In this document: positions 12,179 to 14,688 of the stretch, one piece after another
Layout of the letters: every line of letters begins with the position of its first letter
Position numbering within the stretch: position 1 is the stretch's first letter
Assembly: GCA_900770845.1 (NCBI GenBank)
Contig: CAAGLS010000190.1
Location: 1-14,688 of the forward strand
DNA from: an uncultured Prevotella sp.
GTDB taxonomy: Bacteria; Bacteroidota; Bacteroidia; Bacteroidales; Bacteroidaceae
Reading direction: 5' to 3'
Length of the DNA stretch: 14,688 bases
Made by a program: the position numbers and the translations under genes
The notes under the pieces: generated by a model
Database searches by the model: none
What the model was told of the DNA's origin: nothing
What the model saw: only the letters and a program-made list of their open reading frames with translations

Positions 12179-14284
12179 ATGTACAAGCAACTGTTTAACA
12201 GGCGCAAGGCCCTCAAATTCAAGAGGTTCAGCAACAAGAGCTACGCGCTCTTCAGTGTGTTGGGCCGCGAGGTTTTGGTGGGCACCCTGAGCGTTGCCAC
12301 GTTGACCTACGCCAAAGCGTCAGGCATCAGCACCCACACCGAGCTCGCCAACGGCGACTCCACGGTGGTGGATGCCCGCCACGAGCTGCGGGAGGTCAGC
12401 GTCATGGGAACGCGAGCGCCACTGACGCAGAGCCGTCAGGCGAGAATGGTAACTGTACTGAGCCGGGAGGAGATCCAATCGGCGCCGGTGCAAAGTGTGA
12501 ACGATGTGTTGAAGCTCGTGGCGGGAGTGGACGTCAGGCAGAAAGGGCCTTTGGGCGCCCTGACCGACGTCAGCATCCGCGGAGGGAGCAGCGAGCAGAT
12601 AGCCGTGCTGCTCGACGGCATCAACATGGGCGACGCGCAGACCGCCCACAATGTGTTCGACCTGCCGGTTGACAAGGACGACATCGAGCGCATTGAAGTG
12701 CTTGAGGGACCCGCCGCGAGGGTGTATGGCACGTCGTCGCTCCTCGGGGCCATCAACATTGTCACCAAGGGCCATGCCCCATCCCCCCAACCCACAACCG
12801 CCGACGCATTGGCGCGCCGGTTCTCGGCCCATTTGGAAAGCGGCAGCTATGGCTATCTGCAGGCCGGGGTGAGGGGAGCGTTGGCCACGCCACGGTTCAC
12901 CAACAGCGTCTCGGCCTCCTATACGCGCAGCGACGGCTACCTGCGCAGCGCCTCCGGCCACCTGAGCGCCGACTACAGCTCGGGCAAGGCCTTCTACCAA
13001 GGCTCCTACGCCGACCCCGACGTGCGGCTCTTCTGGCACGCCGGCCTCAGCGCCAAGGACTACGGTTCCAACACATTCTACAGCGTGAGGTTTGACAACC
13101 AGTTTGAGCATACGCTCAAGACCACCACCGCCCTTCAGGCCGAGACCCGCCGCGGATGGTTCCACCTGCGCCCCGCCGTATACTGGAACCGCAACTTGGA
13201 CCGCTTTGAGCTCATCCGCGGCGATGAGGCCAAAGTGCCTTTCAACTACCACCGCACGGACATCTTCGGCTCCAACCTCAACGCATGGTTCGACTCCCCC
13301 TTGGGGCGCACGGCCCTCGGCGTGGAGCTGCGCTATGAGGACTTGGTAAGCACCACGCTCGGCGAGACGCTGCAGCGGCCCCGCCACATCGCCCACACCT
13401 CGCGCCAATACACGAAGGGCATCAACCGCACCAACGTGCAGCTGGTGCTGGAACACAACGTGGTGCTGAGTCGCCTCACGCTCTCGGCGGGCCTCACGGC
13501 CGTGGACAACTCGCAGGCCGACATGGGCATGCGCGTCTATCCCGGCGTGGATGCCAGCTGGCGACTGGCCGAAGGCTGGAAACTCTATGCCGGCTACAAC
13601 TCGTCGCTGCGCATGCCGTCGTTCACCGAACTCTTCTACTCCGTGGGAGGCCACAAGGCCGACAGCCACCTCAAGCCCGAGGAGCTGTGGGCCATCGAGG
13701 CGGGCGTGAAATACCGGCGCGGAGGAGTCAACGCCGCGGCGAGCGTGTTCCACAACCACTACAAGAACCTCATCGACTGGATCAACGACGGATCGCTCGA
13801 CGAGAGCGGACAAGAATACTGGCAGAGCGTCAACTTCGGCAAAATCAACGCCTTGGGCGTGGAGGCCAGCGTGGCCCTCGACTTCCGGCAGCTGTGGCCC
13901 GCGCAGCGGCTGCTGAAGTCGGCCACGGCGGCATGGTGCTGGATCGACCAGGAACAGGACCGCCAGGAGGGCGTCATCAGCCAGTATGCCTTGGAATACC
14001 TGCGCAACAAGCTCACCGCCGCCGCCACGCTCAACCTCTGGCGCAGCCTCGACCTGACGGTCAACTGGCGGCTCCAGCACCGCGAGGGACAATACAAGGA
14101 CCTCTCTGGCGCCACCCACCGCTACGCCACCTACGCGCTGATGGACGCGCGTCTGGGCTGGACCCGTCCCCGATGGAGTCTCTACGTGGAGGGCAACAAC
14201 GTGCTCGACCGCGACTATGTAGACTTCGGCAATGTGCGCCAGCCCGGCTTCTGGTTCGTGGCCGGCGCCAGCGTCCGGCTGTAG
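12179..14284 (+). CDS. BtuB-like TonB-dependent outer-membrane receptor
   Basis: 701 residues. An unusually long signal region (about 47 residues) carries a basic stretch (FNRRKALKFKRFSNKSY) before the hydrophobic core (VLVGTLSVATLTYAKA), an extended form seen in Bacteroidales BtuB-like receptors. Residues about 70-78 (LREVSVMGT) are a plausible TonB box. The plug covers about 80-198: SVNDVLKLVAGVDVRQKGP, VSIRGGSSEQIAVLLDGINM, IERIEVLEGPAARVYGTSS, LGAINIVTKG. The remainder is a 22-strand-type barrel (RMPSFTELFYSVGG; final VEGNNVLDRDYVDFGN and C-terminal FWFVAGASVRL). It takes up a scarce ligand using TonB-ExbBD energy. Plug similarity suggests cobalamin or a related corrinoid, but no cobalamin riboswitch fits in the 40-nt leader, so the substrate stays open. 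A strong terminator follows. Confidence 0.93.
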   Translation: MYKQLFNRRKALKFKRFSNKSYALFSVLGREVLVGTLSVATLTYAKASGISTHTELANGDSTVVDARHELREVSVMGTRAPLTQSRQARMVTVLSREEIQSAPVQSVNDVLKLVAGVDVRQKGPLGALTDVSIRGGSSEQIAVLLDGINMGDAQTAHNVFDLPVDKDDIERIEVLEGPAARVYGTSSLLGAINIVTKGHAPSPQPTTADALARRFSAHLESGSYGYLQAGVRGALATPRFTNSVSASYTRSDGYLRSASGHLSADYSSGKAFYQGSYADPDVRLFWHAGLSAKDYGSNTFYSVRFDNQFEHTLKTTTALQAETRRGWFHLRPAVYWNRNLDRFELIRGDEAKVPFNYHRTDIFGSNLNAWFDSPLGRTALGVELRYEDLVSTTLGETLQRPRHIAHTSRQYTKGINRTNVQLVLEHNVVLSRLTLSAGLTAVDNSQADMGMRVYPGVDASWRLAEGWKLYAGYNSSLRMPSFTELFYSVGGHKADSHLKPEELWAIEAGVKYRRGGVNAAASVFHNHYKNLIDWINDGSLDESGQEYWQSVNFGKINALGVEASVALDFRQLWPAQRLLKSATAAWCWIDQEQDRQEGVISQYALEYLRNKLTAAATLNLWRSLDLTVNWRLQHREGQYKDLSGATHRYATYALMDARLGWTRPRWSLYVEGNNVLDRDYVDFGNVRQPGFWFVAGASVRL

Positions 14285-14368
14285 GGGCGTGTGTCCATCG
14301 CAGTCCTTTGCCAGCGGATGATCTCCGCGTTATGAATGCACGCCTGGGGGTGGCCGGCCATTCCCCAC

Positions 14369-14423
14369 ACAGCCTGTAGCGTCCCACACACTGTGGCCGC
14401 TACAGGCTGTTTCGTTTCTCTTC
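14369..14423 (+). terminator. Rho-independent terminator after the TonB receptor gene
   Basis: ACAGCCTGTAGCG (14369-14381) and CGCTACAGGCTGT (14398-14410) are perfect complements. The loop has its own 5-bp stem (CCACA 14384-14388 with TGTGG 14392-14396). TTCGTTTCTCTTC follows. Confidence 0.85.
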
Positions 14424-14432
14424 AGTTTGTCC

Positions 14433-14480
14433 CGGTTGCTGGCAATTGCCGACAAGTTGGTCGACATTTGTCAGCAACCG
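14433..14480. repeat. Inverted repeat downstream of the terminator
   Basis: CGGTTGCTG (14433-14441) and CAGCAACCG (14472-14480) are perfect inverted copies. GACAA (14451-14455) and TTGTC (14467-14471) pair inside. No gene is seen between 14285 and the window end. Confidence 0.55.
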
Positions 14481-14496
14481 CGGATTCTGATGTCTG

Positions 14497-14523
14497 TCTC
14501 GCAAAGGCGCAAAGAACGCAAAG
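14497..14523. repeat. 27-bp dispersed repeat, first copy
   Basis: Identical over 27 bp to 14570-14596; the core is GCAAAGGCGCAAAGAACGC. The type is common between genes in Bacteroidota, and its frames often produce false FAPLR-like peptides. Confidence 0.85.
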
Positions 14524-14569
14524 GGCACGCCCCTGCAATGGATGCTCGCACCAATCCCCCTATGTCCTT

Positions 14570-14596
14570 TCTCGCAAAGGCGCAAAGAACGCAAAG
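14570..14596. repeat. 27-bp dispersed repeat, second copy
   Basis: Exact copy of 14497-14523 in the same orientation, 73 bp downstream. Confidence 0.85.
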
Positions 14597-14631
14597 CCCC
14601 TACAGCGGCAAGGGACATCCATGTTGTGTGA

Positions 14632-14688
14632 CAACTGTCACACAACAATAGAGCAACCGTCGCACAACAATAGAGCAACCGTCGCACA
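14632..14688. repeat. 22-bp tandem repeat running off the window
   Basis: Units 14632-14653, 14654-14675 and the partial 14676-14688. Unit 1 differs from unit 2 at two transitions (CAACTGTCA against CAACCGTCG); the third is identical to unit 2 as far as it goes. Just before, GTTGTGTGAC (14623-14632) and GTCACACAAC (14637-14646) form a perfect inverted repeat that uses the first unit. There are no spacers, so it is not CRISPR. Confidence 0.85.

Noticed and set aside
12320..14119. 599-residue open frame on the minus strand
   Set aside because: It is the complement of the TonB receptor gene; the composition is codon-shadow-like and no domain is seen.
14400..14687. 95-residue minus-strand protein
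   Set aside because: It is made almost entirely of the 27-bp and 22-bp repeats; FAPLR-type peptides are a known artefact of this repeat.

Overview
The window looks like chromosomal DNA of a GC-rich member of the Bacteroidales, plausibly Prevotellaceae. Four things point there. Promoters follow the Bacteroidota TTTG-N20-TAnnTTTG pattern, with three near-perfect cases at 957-988, 5956-5987 and 8043-8074. Start codons lack Shine-Dalgarno sequences. The protein families are typical of the group: NigD-like lipoprotein, DUF4369 lipoprotein, BtuB-like receptor with an extended signal, and an OmpA/TPR lipoprotein. The gaps hold the CCCCTCCCT/AGGGAGGGG repeat hairpins common in these genomes.

Layout. 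1-1003: one tiny membrane-protein gene on the minus strand, then about 775 bases without a gene that contain several strong inverted repeats, one of them with pseudoknot topology. 1004-2955: tRNA-Gly(GCC), tRNA-Leu(UAA) and, 22 nt later, a TPR lipoprotein, apparently in one transcript. 2956-3310: a terminator-like hairpin, a degenerate repeat block and a 5 x 18-bp tandem repeat. 3311-5866: a DUF4369/thioredoxin-fold lipoprotein without the CXXC motif, followed 3 nt later by a ComM/YifB-type AAA ATPase. 5930-6366: a palindromic terminator that overlaps a promoter, then a decayed ATPase pseudogene. 6367-7971: a secreted type-B carboxylesterase. 8098-9154: aroQ overlapping an O-methyltransferase gene. 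9233-11790: the most interesting block, a NigD-like lipoprotein, an ECF sigma factor and a protein with an N-terminal cytoplasmic part, one inner-membrane helix, a long disordered linker and a C-terminal outer-membrane beta-barrel. 11791-12178: an inverted pair of GC-rich repeat arrays and a promoter. 12179-14284: a BtuB-like TonB-dependent receptor with a strong terminator. 14411-14688: only repeats, including a 22-bp tandem array that runs off the window.

The sigma factor and two-membrane protein match the architecture of the dual-membrane-spanning anti-sigma factors (Dma) and their sigma partners (Das), described in Bacteroides thetaiotaomicron as regulators of outer-membrane vesiculation. 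The NigD-like lipoprotein just upstream is a plausible third member. This is the best candidate for a special system in the window, although the family itself is already known. All plus-strand genes from 1004 onward are co-oriented but fall into separate transcription units marked by the hairpins and promoters listed.
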